Below, one piece after another: positions 43,232 through 54,690 of a DNA stretch of 64,000 nucleotides (position 1 is its first letter; the number at the start of each line of letters is the position of its first letter). A model generated the notes under the pieces. The model had not been told where the DNA came from. It made no database searches and was given only the letters and a program-made list of their open reading frames with translations. The DNA comes from Dugong dugon (lineage: Eukaryota; Chordata; Mammalia; Sirenia; Dugongidae), in NCBI GenBank assembly GCA_030035585.1, contig CM057480.1:7619001-7683000 (forward strand), in the 5' to 3' direction. The position numbers and the translations under genes were made by a program.

Positions 43232-44004
43232 GACTTCTAGGAGAGAGAGGGGAAATAGGTATATATCAGAACTGTATGTATTTGAGGAGGCTAGTTTTCT
43301 TTAATACAGTGTTCTTAACACTCTTGTTTCTCATGAGTACGAATTTAATTACAGTTGCTTTTTTGCTTGGGATGCTTCCAGCGTCTTCATAATTCCGTGT
43401 TATTTTGTAAACCAGAGGTGCTTTTTAAGAAAACTATAGTTGAGAATAGTCACTGTGAGCTCATCTCTTTTCAAGAAGGCGACTGTTTGGTGCTGAGTTT
43501 CTTGGCATTAACTTGTATACGTGGCCCCTCCTTAAACCTACAGTGTGAAAGCATAACAGCCTGGTAAATAAGCAGTTAGCAGTTACGTTATCAGACATCT
43601 ACTGCTAATTAAATTACATAGTAAGAGTAGAATTTTTTTTGAACCTTCCATATGTTTTAATTTTCTGTATACGTTGTTTATGTGAAAGGGGACGTGCACA
43701 TGGGTACTTGATTGTGTTACTGAAGAATTTAGCTGGCTGCCTCTGCTGTTGGAGCTATTTTAGGCAGAGAGCAAACGACACACATGCACTTTCCCAGTCT
43801 GTTTGGAGTTCACAGGGGGCGTAGATGCAGCGGGGAGAAGGAGGCAGAACAGGAAAAGGGATGAGAGGATAAGGAAGGCATTTCTGCTGCCTTGGGTTGG
43901 TTTGTGACTAGGGAATGCTGGGGAAAATTTCGGAGCTCTGAACTTGCCTAGGTAATTTTATCTTTGAAGCTATAACAAAAAGGGACTAAAACTTGTTTAT
44001 ACTT
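43232..44004. other. Unassigned sequence
   Basis: No recognised repeat. Short plus-strand frames at 43.2-43.8 kb have no recognisable domains. Confidence 0.4.
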
Positions 44005-44215
44005 ATTGTTGTTAGTTGCCATCAAGTCAGTTCTGACTCACAGCGACCCCGTGTATATCAGAGTAGAACTGCCCCGCAGGGCAGTCAAGGCTCTGACCAT
44101 TGGGAAGTGCAGATCACAGGCCTGGCTTCCGAGGTGCCTCTGGGTGGGTTTGAACTGCCAGCCTTTGGGCTAGTAGTTGAATACTTAACCATTTACACTA
44201 CCCAGGGTGCTTGTT
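44005..44215 (-). mobile_element. AfroSINE type B
   Basis: Antisense B: ttgttgttagttgccatcaa, cagcgaccccgtgtatatc, gaggtgcctctgggtgggt, ctacccagggtgc. Confidence 0.88.
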
Positions 44216-44307
44216 TGTGCTTAGCTTCTAGGAAACCCAAATTGTGTGAGTTCTTGAGGGCAAAGTCAATCTGTATTACTTTCTGGAGCAGCCAGTGTAT
44301 TCAGATA

Positions 44308-44310
<3 letters not shown>

Positions 44311-44346
<36 letters not shown>

Positions 44347-44374
44347 CACGCACGCACGCACGCACGCACACACC
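44311..44374. repeat. Compound microsatellite (GA)n-(CACG)n
   Basis: A 30-bp (ga)15 run at 44311-44340 is followed by cagaga and a cacg/cacgca tract to 44374. Likely length-polymorphic. Confidence 0.95.
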
Positions 44375-44405
44375 CCTGCTGTTGATTATCTTTCATCTTA
44401 AGGTA

Positions 44406-44708
44406 CAGGTAGTCCCCAATTTCCAACGGGGTTCCTTTCCGATGACTCCCTCATAAGCCGGTTCTGACGTAAGTCTAATACCTCATTTTTTTTTTTTTTT
44501 TTTTTAATTTTCATTGTTATTTCCCTTTATCATCAGTATCTTTATAAATCTGATCTTTGCTTGTCTTTGGGGGTTGGCAGGAGAATGGTAACATCAGCAA
44601 ATCATGTGCTGCGACATTGTACGTAGTAATTAAGACGTACCAAAAAAACAGACGGTCCAGAGTGCATCTCGTTATAAGCTGAATATATCATAAGTCAGGG
44701 ACTGCCTG
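44406..44708. mobile_element. pogo/Tigger-like MITE with TA target duplication
   Basis: 303-bp element with terminal inverted repeats caggtagtccccaat and (right, inverted) caggcagtccctgac. TA dinucleotides at 44404-44405 and 44709-44710 are the duplicated target, typical of pogo/Tc1-type elements. No coding capacity. Internal T-run at 44486-44505. Confidence 0.82.
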
Positions 44709-44710
44709 TA

Positions 44711-46120
44711 ACTGTGAGCCTTTCGATTATCTCATATCTCAGGGAAAGGGGGGTCATTTTACAACATGCTTAATATGGGGTGTTTAAAAGATGCCCTCAG
44801 CTTTCTTGAGAACTTGGAAAACTTCATTGAAATGATCGATTTAATAATTTTATAAATGATTTTTCCCTTCCTGAATATTTACTGAGGGTTGAACATAATA
44901 TTTGATTCTTGAAAGCTCATGGAACGTTCTGTGAGTTTCCAGATGATAATATAGCTTGCCCATTTTTAACACCCCCCCCCCCCCCCCCCCCATGGCACCT
45001 CCATCCACTGCTTTGCACATTGTATGGTCTTGGTGAATGTTGAAGTTAATGGGACGTCCCGTGTTTTCTTTTTTCCTTCTCGTAAACGTAGCCTTTGATG
45101 TCCAGTTTTTCACTGTAAGCCCTGTGTACTTTTAAGATCATAATGAGTTACTTCCATGATGATCTGTTTTTCTTAGCTGGTTGTTACTAGCTCTTTAGGG
45201 CATGAAGCTACGTTTTTGAATGGATTCTAAGTTATTTTGGCCATAGAAAGCTTAATTCAGTAAAGCTTCATGGAGTAAAAAAAGACCTCACTGGTATTCT
45301 CTGCTCCATGAGCCAGTAAGAACTCAAGTTTTCACAGGGCTGTGGTTTTAAGGTAAAAACCCATGAGACTATAAGTATAGTGAACCACCTGCAAGGTGCA
45401 AGGCAGATTTATCCTGATATGAATGCTTGTAAAAACCACGTGAGGCTCTCTGAGAATGTCAGAACCTCGGAGGTGACTGCTTCCATATTTTCATTTGGTG
45501 TTAATCCTTCCCTTATAACTCGGTCCTGGAGGCTCCTACCTGCTTCAGATGCGTACTAAATACCAGGCCGACTGGCGTTCCCTAAATGGGAGTGTTTAGC
45601 CTGGGAATGTGCCTTCCACATTAATCCTTCCACTAGAAGCCATGATACACGTACTCCCAGTCTCTGATGCTTGAGAAGATGCCTTATGGTTTTTGAATGA
45701 GGAGATTTTTCACCTAGCTTAAGAGCCAGATTTTTAGAAGAACAGACTGTTCCAGCGTTAAAAATGACACTTCTATTTTAAAACAATACCATTTTGTTTT
45801 GCAAAAGGGTCACACAGGGTTTTTTTTTTTTCTCCCCATGACATTTATTTTCATGATCCAAGTGGATCCAGAATCAAGCCCTCTCCACCCTTCTTGCCTT
45901 CTGCCTTTGGTAAGTCATATACAGATCTCAGATGTCTAGTTCCTCTTGCCAGCCGTCCCAGGAATCCTCTGCCATATAGCCTAGATTTGGGGAATAATAT
46001 TGAAGTGACTTCTAACATGCATCTGTGTCTTCTGTACCATCTGGCTTCACACACACATGTAGCTGATTGTTCGGGTCTGGGCTGGGTGATCTGATTTGAG
46101 TGATGTAAGCCTATTACCCA
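44711..46120. other. Unassigned sequence with a poly(C) tract
   Basis: No repeat recognised except the 20-bp C run at 44972-44991. Confidence 0.4.
44972..44991. repeat. Poly(C) run of 20
   Basis: Twenty consecutive C between aaca and atgg. Unusual for mammalian DNA, possibly polymorphic or a sequencing weak point. Confidence 0.9.
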
Positions 46121-46565
46121 GTACGTTAGTTTCTTCTGATGCTGTAACAAAGTACCAGGAACTGGGTGGCTTAAAATACGGAAATTTGTTTTCTCAAGAC
46201 AGTTTTGGAGTTTAGGAGTCTGAACCTGACAGGGATTTGTTCTATCTGAAGGCTCTAGAGAAGGATCTGTTTTATGCCTTTGTCTTTGCTTCTGGTGTTG
46301 CTGGCCATCCTTGGTATTCCTCGGCTTCCGGATCCATCACCACCGTCCCCACCTCCATTGTCACGTGGTGTTTACCTTTGAGTCTGTCTGTATCTTCTCT
46401 TCTTATACGGACAGTAGTCATATTGGATTAGAGCCCATCCTGTGAGCTCATCTTAACTTGATCCTGTCTGCAGAAACCCTAGTTCCCAATAAGGTCACAT
46501 TCACAGGTACTGGGGATTAGGACTTCAGCGTATCTTTTTCTGGGGACACGATTCAACTCATAACA
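46121..46565 (-). mobile_element. MLT1-type MaLR LTR, antisense
   Basis: cgttagtttcttctgatgc, aagtaccaggaactgggtgg, ccatccttggtattcctcgg, ttatacggacagtagtcata, taaggtcacattcacaggta, gacacgattcaactcataac: full antisense MLT1. Confidence 0.92.
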
Positions 46566-46984
46566 TCCAGAGAAGAGTGTTGTGGGTGGGTATGTCCTGT
46601 TTATTCCAAGGGTTACCAGGTGGTGGTGGGTGATTGGAGGGAGCCCTCAGACTTTCAAATTCAGGCTTTGGGGTCAGACCCGGCGTTGGTCCTGGTTCTA
46701 AGGAACCTCAGCACTGCAAAAATTTCAGTGGCATTTGTCTGCAGGTGACAAGGGGAAAGCCACAAGAGCCATCATCTGACCACTTCATCCTTTGCCCTAC
46801 TTTATCCGCATCAGCATTTAGTCCTTGGCAGATGGCAGATCCTAACATCTGTGATTCAGAGGCATGAGAATTTTCTATATGTGATATGTAAATCAGCTTT
46901 TCATTAGGGTGATTCAGGACATATTTCTTCTGGAGCACATACTCGGGTTCACGAGCACTGCCACACACAAATGATCTTTTAAAG
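46566..46984. other. Unassigned sequence
   Basis: No recognised element. Confidence 0.4.
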
Positions 46985-47225
46985 GCTTTGGGAACAGAGA
47001 AAAGTCATCCTAATTTACACCCTTGGTCGGCCGTCTCTTTGACTGCTCATTCTCCTGAACCCTTGCCAACACAGAGCATTATCATATTTAAAAATTTTGC
47101 CAACTTGCTAAGCAGACAAGAAAGCATCTGATTTGTTCTTTTAATTTATGTTTCTTTAATGACTTTGGAGATTGAAAATTTATCGACCATTGGCAATTTT
47201 TATTTTGGTAATTGCGTTTACTGTT
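46985..47225 (-). mobile_element. Old L1 fragment, antisense
   Basis: acccttgccaacacagagca and ctttaatgactttggagatt match antisense L1 3' UTR. Confidence 0.7.
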
Positions 47226-47239
47226 TGAGCTCAGTAATT

Positions 47240-47410
47240 TCAACTTCTTAGCTAGAGTAAGGAACATCCATACGGTGCCATACTAGATAACTTTTAAGAT
47301 CGTGTTTTAAAAAAATACTTGATGTGGTGACGTATTCATAATATGTTAAGTGAAAAAAAAATCAGGACTAAAAATGTGCCATAAAGAAAAATGTGTGTCA
47401 TGATTTCAAT
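47240..47410 (+). mobile_element. Old L1 3' UTR fragment, sense
   Basis: aaggaacatccatacggtgcc, aatatgttaagtgaaaaaaa: sense L1M 3' end. Probably continues at 48236. Confidence 0.55.
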
Positions 47411-47426
47411 TTAATAAAATATCAAT

Positions 47427-47605
47427 GGACTATGGTGCAGTGGTTAAAGCAATCGACTGCTAGTCGAAGGGTCGGCGGTTCGAAACCACCAGCGGCTCCG
47501 CCGGAGAAAGATATGGCAGTCTGCATCCGTAGAGATTTACAGCCTTGGATACCCGATGGGGTCACTGTGAGTCGGAATTGACGTGGCAGCAATGGGTTTA
47601 TATAA
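47427..47605 (+). mobile_element. Extended AfroSINE type A
   Basis: actatggtgcagtggttaaa, ggcggttcgaaaccaccag, gagaaagatatggcagtctg, gagtcggaattgacgtggc. One deletion removes the ggggcagttctac block. Confidence 0.9.
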
Positions 47606-48235
47606 ACACGGCGTTTGTATCTGAATGAATCACAACTCAGATGATGAGGAAAATGTATTCTCTTTTTGATGAGCGGTCCATTCGCTCTTATGAGTCCCCA
47701 CCCTAGCAAGGAGGAGAGAGTATGTGTTAGTTTCTTCTAGCCTGAGTCTCTTGGGCCCACCACGGCCTGATGGTCCTCCCACGACATGGCTGTGCCTCAG
47801 TTTTCTTGAGTGCTGCACACACCCTGGCTGTCAGCCACATCCTTACTCATTCCCCCGCCACTGGTCTCTTCACCACACACCTGCATTGTCCCTCCCATGG
47901 CATGCTCCTGGCTTTCAACATGGCCCCAACTGCTTCTCCCACGGGCACCTGGTAAGTTCTATCCATGGCATGCGTGCCCTGTAGCCAGCAGTGAGATTCT
48001 GCAGTTCAGACTGCCAGGCTTTGGTCTGCGGATGTGGAGGTGTTGAGGAATTTCAGAATCTGCTTTCTCTTCCAACAAAACCTGACTAGACTAATGTCTC
48101 ATGGTGGACTCAAGACTTGGCGTCCACCACATCCTACCGCCCTAGAAATACTTGATTGCATCTGTGGATGGGGAATTTCAAGGCCACATAATTTATAGGA
48201 CATGAAAGTACATCTGAACGTATTTCATGAAACAG
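47606..48235. other. Unassigned sequence
   Basis: No recognised repeat. Three overlapping plus frames near 47.72-48.05 kb reflect C-rich sequence; no splice support. Confidence 0.4.
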
Positions 48236-48420
48236 CCCTATTTCATCTACATATAAAAGAAAAAAATACTCGTTAAGAACATACACCAAAATATTGACAG
48301 TTTTCTCGGGATTATGGGTGAGTTTTATTTTCTTTATGCGTTTCTGTGTTTTTCAAATTTCCTGCAATATCTATTCAATGTTTTTATAATTCTACAAAGC
48401 CATTTATGAGTTTTTCTTTT
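48236..48420 (+). mobile_element. Old L1 3' end, sense
   Basis: acaccaaaatattgacagtt, gggattatgggtgagtttta, tgtgtttttcaaatttcctg: typical sense L1M 3' end. Confidence 0.72.
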
Positions 48421-49639
48421 AACTTCCTTAAAATGTTATATAAAAAGAACAAAATGAATGATTAAATATCGTATGTTTCTTGAAATATCTGTAATTCTCA
48501 GTCATCCATGTTTCTCTTTCTTTCAACTTCCCTACCAAAATTTGCAAAACAAGATCGAGTGTTACACGCATACTTGTCACAGGCAGATGTTAGCTGGGAC
48601 CAGGCAGAGGCCTAAGTTGAATTATGAACTAAGGAAAATAAGTCTTGTTTATTTCTTAGATACACTGTTTGACATGTTGATGTAAAATAGTTATCTTCTA
48701 TTGACATTTGGAAGTGATCTTCTTACAGGATAAAACTTGACATGATAATTTTTTTTTCAGTATTTCTATACATATTGATCTAGAAAAATAATTTATTTAA
48801 ACCTGCCAGGGTTAAATTGCTGACACCTAAATCTAAACATAGTTTGATTCCTAAACAACTTTAAAATGTATTCTTTTTTGGGAGAAAGAAAATGTAATAA
48901 ATAATGTGAAAGAAGATCACAAGAAAAACCAATTTTAATGTTTTTGTAATATTTTCTCATTTTTGTCAACATAAATCAATATTTTTCATACAGTTGTACT
49001 TGTGGGCAGAAAACGTGATTTTTTCACTTAATATATTTTTCTGTTTATATTCTTCGATGTATCCAGTTAAAAACATAGAAATGCTCTATAATTTATTTAA
49101 ACAATACTCATCGAATTGTTGGGTATTTTGGCTGTTTGTCATTTTGAAAGTCTCTTTTGGGGAATTACTTTAAAATTCTGCATAGATCGTATGTAGATGT
49201 CAAGTTTCTTAGCAATACACTATATGAGGTATGTAGCCTTTGAATGAATTTAGGGGTGACAGTGGTCTGTCTTTGATTTGTCATCCTGTTCATCAACAAG
49301 GTTGATGTGGCTGATCTGACCAGCTAATTTTTCCCAAAGGACATCAAAGAATATTAATATATCTTTGAAATCCATTATATATGGTTAAAGAGAGCAGACT
49401 TGATATGGCTAGATCAATCCACAAATAGCCTGGAAGCCGAATTTCAGCCTCTATTGGATCTCTCTTTTATGACTTTAAAAGAAAGAGATGCCAAAGTTGA
49501 GTTGTGCATGATACTTCTGTATCTTTTGGTAAGCAGTGAATTGCTCAAAAAGGCCAACAGACTAAGGAGAATTCAGGTAAGCAGGAGGAAACAACTCTAT
49601 CTGGCCGCCTAGTCTGTGACAGGCATTGGGGGGGGGGGT
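48421..49639. other. AT-rich sequence with L1-like antisense piece
   Basis: 48990-49200 (cacttaatatatttttctg, tattttggctgtttgtcattt) fits antisense L1. The remainder is unassigned. Confidence 0.4.
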
Positions 49640-49830
49640 GCTTTTTCATAGTTTTCTCATTTAATCCCAGAATAACTCTGTGAAGCAAGTAATGCCATCC
49701 CACTTTATGGAGGACAGAATTGAGGATTAGAGAAATTTAAATCATTTGCCTCCGATGGTGGCTAATAAGGAGCTGAGTTGGTTTAGATCTGTATCTGTTC
49801 ACTCCCAAAGCTTCTGCCGTTGGCCTGGAC
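49640..49830 (-). mobile_element. MIR SINE, antisense
   Basis: tctcatttaatcccagaata, gtgaagcaagtaatgccatc, aagaattgaggattagag-like text, gagctgagttggtttagatc. Confidence 0.75.
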
Positions 49831-49899
49831 CACGTTGCTCACATATGGAATGCTTGGGATCAGAGTTGCTGGGAGTTATGGGTTAAGTGAACCATGATG

Positions 49900-50290
49900 C
49901 TTTCTAAATAGAGCAAAGACTTAGGCGTAATAAAATGAAACTGTAAAAGTACTTGAAAAAATCAGGCAAGAATTTCCTTCTTATCTTGGAGTGAGGAAGA
50001 CCTTTCTAAACACAACTCACAAATCTTAAGCCATAATAAAAAAATTCATAGATTTGGCTTCATAGAAATAAACTTCTGCATGGCTGAAAACATACCACAA
50101 CAAAGTAAAAAGATAAACACAACCTGGGGGAAAAATTGAAACACTCGTAACATAGATAAAGGGAGAATCCCCCTCTTGTATAAGGTTCAACTAGAAATGG
50201 TAAAGAAAAGCCCAACAACCCAGTGAAAAGTGGGAAAAGAATATATGAAGATGGTTCACTGAAAAAGAAAGAAATGGCATTCCTGGGCCA
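49900..50290 (+). mobile_element. L1 ORF2 3' part, sense
   Basis: tttggcttcatagaaataaa, cttctgcatggctgaaaaca, gaaaagcccaacaacccagt, gggaaaagaatatatgaag, gttcactgaaaaagaaagaa follow the end of L1 ORF2 in order. Frameshifted and short. Confidence 0.8.
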
Positions 50291-50340
50291 AATCTGGGCC
50301 CTCCCACTTTTTAGCAAGTCGCCTCTACCTAGAATGATGA

Positions 50341-50692
50341 ACAACTTGGGTTGAAAACTCTCTGAATCACAGTTTATGAATCATGTTGTTAGTTGCCATC
50401 GAGTTGGCTCCGATTCACGGTGGCCCTGTGTGTAACAGAACAAGATGGTGCCCGCTCCTGCACCATCTTCCTAATCATTGGTATGTTTGAGTCCATTGTA
50501 GTGGCTATAGTCTAGTGCCTTTCAACCTAGGGAGCTCATCTTCCGACACTATTTTGGGCCATATTTTGTTGTGATCCATAACATTTTGATTGGTTAAAAT
50601 TCAGTAGCAGATCACTAGGTCTTTCTTAGTTATGACTCGTAACTATGGTTACATTATGACCAGAAGCTTCAGTCACCAGCATTCAAAAGCCA
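50341..50692. repeat. Unnamed repeat, copy 1 (split by SINE C)
   Basis: acaacttggg ... tctgaatcacagtttatg before the SINE and ggttacattatgaccagaag, cttcagtcaccagcattc after it align with 51521-51612. Family unknown. Confidence 0.6.
50385..50630 (-). mobile_element. SINE C, 5'-truncated
   Basis: Antisense: gttgttagttgccatcgagt, cctaatcattggtatgtttg, tttcaacctagggagctc, tgttgtgatccataac. TSDs tatgaatcat (50375-50384) and tatgactcgt (50631-50640). Confidence 0.87.
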
Positions 50693-51959
50693 GGATAAGA
50701 GTGCATTTCTCTGAAATTCAGAACACAGTTCATTAAGGGAAGGGCAGGAGTTTAGTTTGGGATTATCGTCTGTTCCAGGAAGTATGCAGGAGTTTCCAGT
50801 GCTTGAGGACTAGCTTTCCAAAAGATATCAGACTGGATCATTTTTAGAACTGTTAGAGAATTTGAGAGAGACATATTGGAGTCAATCTAGTTCAACCTCT
50901 TCATTTTACAGATGAACAAAGTATGGCTCAGGAAGGTCAGGTGATTTGTTCAAAGTCACACATGGTGTTTATGGTTGAGTTGAATCTTCTTGACAACCAG
51001 ACCAAAGCTCCCTCTGTTGCATTGTGCTTAGAAGTGGGCCCAGGGGCCTACTGAAACAGTTTTAAGACAGATTCAAATCTGAGAATTCTTCTTCACTGAT
51101 AGTATTTATCAATTGCCTGATAAAACCTGCGTGTTTTCTTGGTTCCTTCATTGCCTCTGTCCCTCCTACAAATAGCAATCAAACGCCTACCGTATGTCAG
51201 CACCTCCTACTCTTCAACAAGCATCAGTCTAGTGGGACAGTAACAGGTCATCCACTCACCTTGCAAAGAGTGGGACATTTCTCTGAAGATGAAAAAACTT
51301 TACTGGGCTTTTAAAAGTGTTTTTTTAGGGCTCTAATAACAAATTAGAAAACAACTGCTATGTGATGTTTTCAGTTGTCAGAAGCCATGAAGAGATAAGC
51401 CACAGGCATGGATCTGATGTGCTGCGCAGTGGTGGGGGGTCCCTTCTCCTTCTGGTTTTCAGGAGGCTTTGTGTGTTGAGAAAACGAGTTCCAAAGTCCA
51501 GTCAGAACTTTGGACTTTGGACAACTTAGGGGGAGCCTTTCTCAATCACAGTTTATCAATTGTAGTTTACAGCTATATTACATCCAGAAGCTTTAGTCAC
51601 AAGCATTCCAGATGCTCCCAAATCTTGATAGTCTTTGTTACTCATTGACTTTTACACTAAATAACGTTTTTTTAAAATCTGTATTTTTAGTGGAGGATTA
51701 AGGTTTGTCTGATCACGGGATGGATAAATATTTGCTTAACTTCTACATATAATGAATTCCGACTTTATGCCTAACAGTTTTGCCACTACTCGCTGTTGAG
51801 ACCATTGAGTCTAATCTCAACATGCCCTCTAACCCAGAAGTCCCAACCATGACATCCTGGGTCAGCCCTGCCTCCTGATTTTCATCCCCATGTGACTCTG
51901 TATATCTCCTTTTCTGACTCTGTTCCCTGGCTCCTGAAATCCTTTTATTGTACTTCTTG
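50693..51959. other. Mostly unassigned; old-repeat trace and repeat copy 2
   Basis: 50880-51010 (tctagttcaacctcttcatt, gatgaacaaagtatggctca) is an old MIR-like or hAT-like trace. 51521-51612 is the second copy of the unnamed repeat (acaacttagg, atcacagtttatcaat, catccagaagctttagtcac). 51740-51959 may be further L2. Confidence 0.45.
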
Positions 51960-53245
51960 GAATTCATGTTGTATCACCGACGTAATCCCCTACATCCTCA
52001 ACCTTTTCTCTGACCAGCTCCTTCACCTTCTTCTCTGACTAGAATCTGGTTCTCCCTTGGCAGCCCTCCCACATCATGGTAATTTTCTCTCCCACTCCTT
52101 TTAGGACATGGAGATGGAGGAAGTGACCTACTTGTTCATCTTTGCCACTTCAGATCATTTTCCCTCCCTTTTCCCTCAAGGCACCCACCCTTTGCATCTC
52201 ATGTCGTCATACTATATACCCCACCAGCCCTCCTTCATCCCTTGATGGTTTCAGCTGTGGATCACCATCACTTCCTTCAGTGGTACCCCTGTTATAATCT
52301 TCTTGGTGGTTTCAACGTCTAGGTAGACGATTCTTTTAATTCGCTGACCTCTCACTCCTCAGCCACTCTCTCCCACGACCAAATCTTCGACCTTAAAGTT
52401 ACCAATAACTTCAACTCCTTCATAATCTCAAGGCATCCCATCCCCTGACCATTGCTTCTTTTTCTAAGACATCTCCGTCTAGCACTTTGATCTTTGACTT
52501 CAACAACCTTTTACCTCTCCAGGATCCTATCATCTTTCATTGTGGGTCTCTCCTTACAAGTTTTCATTTTTCTCCATAAACAGCTTAGATTCTATGGCCA
52601 TCATTGTAAGCAATCCCTTGCAAACTCCCTCAACTCTCTGCCTCCTTCCCACTTAGCTGTATTTACCTGACAGAACCCCAACCTTGGTTAAATTTCCAGC
52701 TCTCCTGCACTTCCTTCCCCATCTTCACTCTTAGGTGATGACTTTGTTTCTTGTTTCTCTGAGAAAATAGAAACAACCAAAAGAGAACTTCGAACAAGCT
52801 CCTCCCTCCTCAACCCACCACCTGCCTCTGTTACCAAATCGTCTACCTTCACCTGTCTTAGGCCAGCCGCTTGCATGCATGCACTCAATCCCATCCCCTC
52901 TAACTTGCTATAGGACATTGTTCTCACAATTCTTCCTTTTTTCTCCTATAATGTCAGTCTCCAGGGTTATTTCCATCAGTGTACAAATAAGCTGAAGCTT
53001 CTATTTAAAAGAACTCTTGACCCTATACTCTCCAACTATGGGCCATTTCTCTGCTCCCCTGTAAGCAAAGTGCCTCAAAAGAATTGTCTGTATTCATTGT
53101 TTTCCAGTCTTTCTTAAGCCTACCTTAGTAAGAGTTTTCACTTCACGATTCCCACTGTGTTTATCAAGATTGCCAGTGCTCTCCATGTTGATAAATTCAG
53201 TGGTCAGTTCCCAGTCCTCGTCTAACTTGCCCTCATCTCAAAGAG
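51960..53245 (+). mobile_element. L2 LINE ORF2, endonuclease and start of RT
   Basis: Sense L2 coding relic. Around 52310-52460 one frame reads G-G-F-N-V-stop-V-D-D, then HSSATLSHDQIFDLKVTNNF and P-stop-P-L-L, matching the L2 apurinic endonuclease segment around its GDFN motif and the later SDHH box. At 53160-53245, agtgctctccatgttgataaattcagtgg matches the RT N-terminal region. Stops and indels show it is dead. Confidence 0.78.
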
Positions 53246-53248
53246 ATA

Positions 53249-53382
53249 CTGTAATAGCTTATAACTTTTGGAATAAAGGTACTCCATGAGTCTCTATTGA
53301 TAGTGAAGAGAAAACTTGGGGGGAGGGGCCTACAGTGTCAGCTAATAAACGTAGAAAGAATGACAGAATTAGAAATCACTAT
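53249..53382. repeat. Copy of the LINE fragment seen at 54846-54981
   Basis: aatagcttataacttttgg, aaggtactccatgagtctct, gtcagctaataaacgtagaa and aaatcactatt occur in the same order and orientation at 54846-54981. It interrupts the L2. Confidence 0.8.
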
Positions 53383-53692
53383 TGGCACCAGACGGTCCCT
53401 TCTTTCTCTCTGAAACAGTCTTCCCTTAGCTTGCAGGACATCACATTCTCCTGATTTTCCTCCTATCTCACAGGTCTTTCTCTTTAGTTTCTGTTGCTGG
53501 ATCCACATTATATATCCAGTCTCTAAAATACAGGACTTCTCCATCTTCTGCCATTCTCTTGGTGATCCTTTGAGAGTTATGGCTTTAAATACAGTCTGTA
53601 TGCTGACAACCCCTAAGTTTATGTCTTCAGTTCTGGCCTTTTTCTGAATGTCATGCTCATGTATCCAGCTGCCTCTTAGACATCTCTGTTTG
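53383..53692 (+). mobile_element. L2 ORF2, RT catalytic region
   Basis: gcaggacatcacattctcctg, ttttcctcctatctcacagg, and ctgtatgctgacaacccc, which reads L-Y-A-D-N at 53596-53610, the position of the RT Y/F-A-D-D box with the second Asp now Asn. Interrupted at 53698 by a MaLR LTR. Confidence 0.82.
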
Positions 53693-53697
53693 GATGT

Positions 53698-54258
53698 TGC
53701 CTTCGTTATCTAGTGCTGTTATAACAGAAATACTGCAAGTGGATGGCTTTAATAAACAGAAATTTATTCTCTCATGGTCTAGGAGGCTAGAAGTCTGAGT
53801 TCAGGGCGCCAGCTGCAGGGGAAGGCTTTGTCTCTCTGTCGGCTCTGGGTGAAGGTCCTTGTCATCAGTCGTCTTCTGGTCTAGGAGCTTCTCAGTGCAG
53901 CGTCCAAAGGACGTGCTGTGCTCCCAGCTCTTTCTTTCTTTGTGGTAGGAGGTTCCTTCCCTGCTAGCTTCTCTCTCCTTTTATCTCTTGTAAGATAAAA
54001 GGTGATGTAGGCCACATCCTAGGGAAACTTCCCTTTTATCAGATGAGGGCTGTGACCTGAGTAAGGGTGTTGCATTGTACCCTAATCCTCTTTAACATAA
54101 CCTAATCTTGCCTCATGAACTATAGGTAGAGATTAGGATTTACAGCATACAGGAAAATTACATCAAGTGTCAAAATGGAGGGCAGCCACACAATACTGGG
54201 AATCCTAGCCTACCCAGGTTGACATGTGTTTTTGGGGGACACAATTCAGTTCATGACA
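53698..54258 (-). mobile_element. ERVL-MaLR solo LTR inside L2
   Basis: tgccttcgttatctagtgct to cagttcatgaca, with attctctcatggtctagg, gagcttctcagtgcagcg and ttgacatgtgtttttggg. Perfect TSD gatgt at 53693-53697 and 54259-54263, in L2 sequence. Contains a local duplication around 53985-54080 (ttatctcttgtaagataaaagg). Confidence 0.93.
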
Positions 54259-54263
54259 GATGT

Positions 54264-54690
54264 CTAGTTAGGTATCTGAAAGTAACATATTCATATATTC
54301 AAAATCAAATTTCCAACCTTCTTCTCACATCCCTTCCCCCATCCTCATAAACAAGTTGTTCCTCTGTCTTCCCATATTAGTAAATGGAAACTCCATTATT
54401 CCAGCTGCCCAGACCCCAAACCTTGGGGTCATTCTTTGTCATTGATTCCATTCTTATATTCCACATCACAGTTGTAAGAAAATTCCATTGTCTCTCCTTT
54501 AAAAATATATCCAGAACCTGACTCCTTATCACCACCTCTGCTACTAACAAGCTTTCCAGGATGTGTGTAGGAGCCTTGCTTCCATCCTTACCCGCAACAG
54601 TGGATTCTCATTCCAACAGCTGGAGCGATCCTTTAGAAAATTCAGATACTACTCTCCTTTACTCAAAACCCACTGACGCCATAATGGCTG
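54264..54690 (+). mobile_element. L2 ORF2, thumb/C-terminal region
   Basis: tcatattagtaaatgg-type text, ccagctgcccagaccccaaa, ccttggggtcattctttgtc, aaaatatatccagaacctga, tggagcgatcctttagaaaa, tttactcaaaacccactgac follow L2 ORF2 in order. Confidence 0.85.

Noticed and set aside
52000..53250. Long pyrimidine-rich stretch considered as a processed pseudogene or coding exon
   Set aside because: It aligns by eye with L2 ORF2 (endonuclease and RT landmarks), which explains its composition and broken frames.
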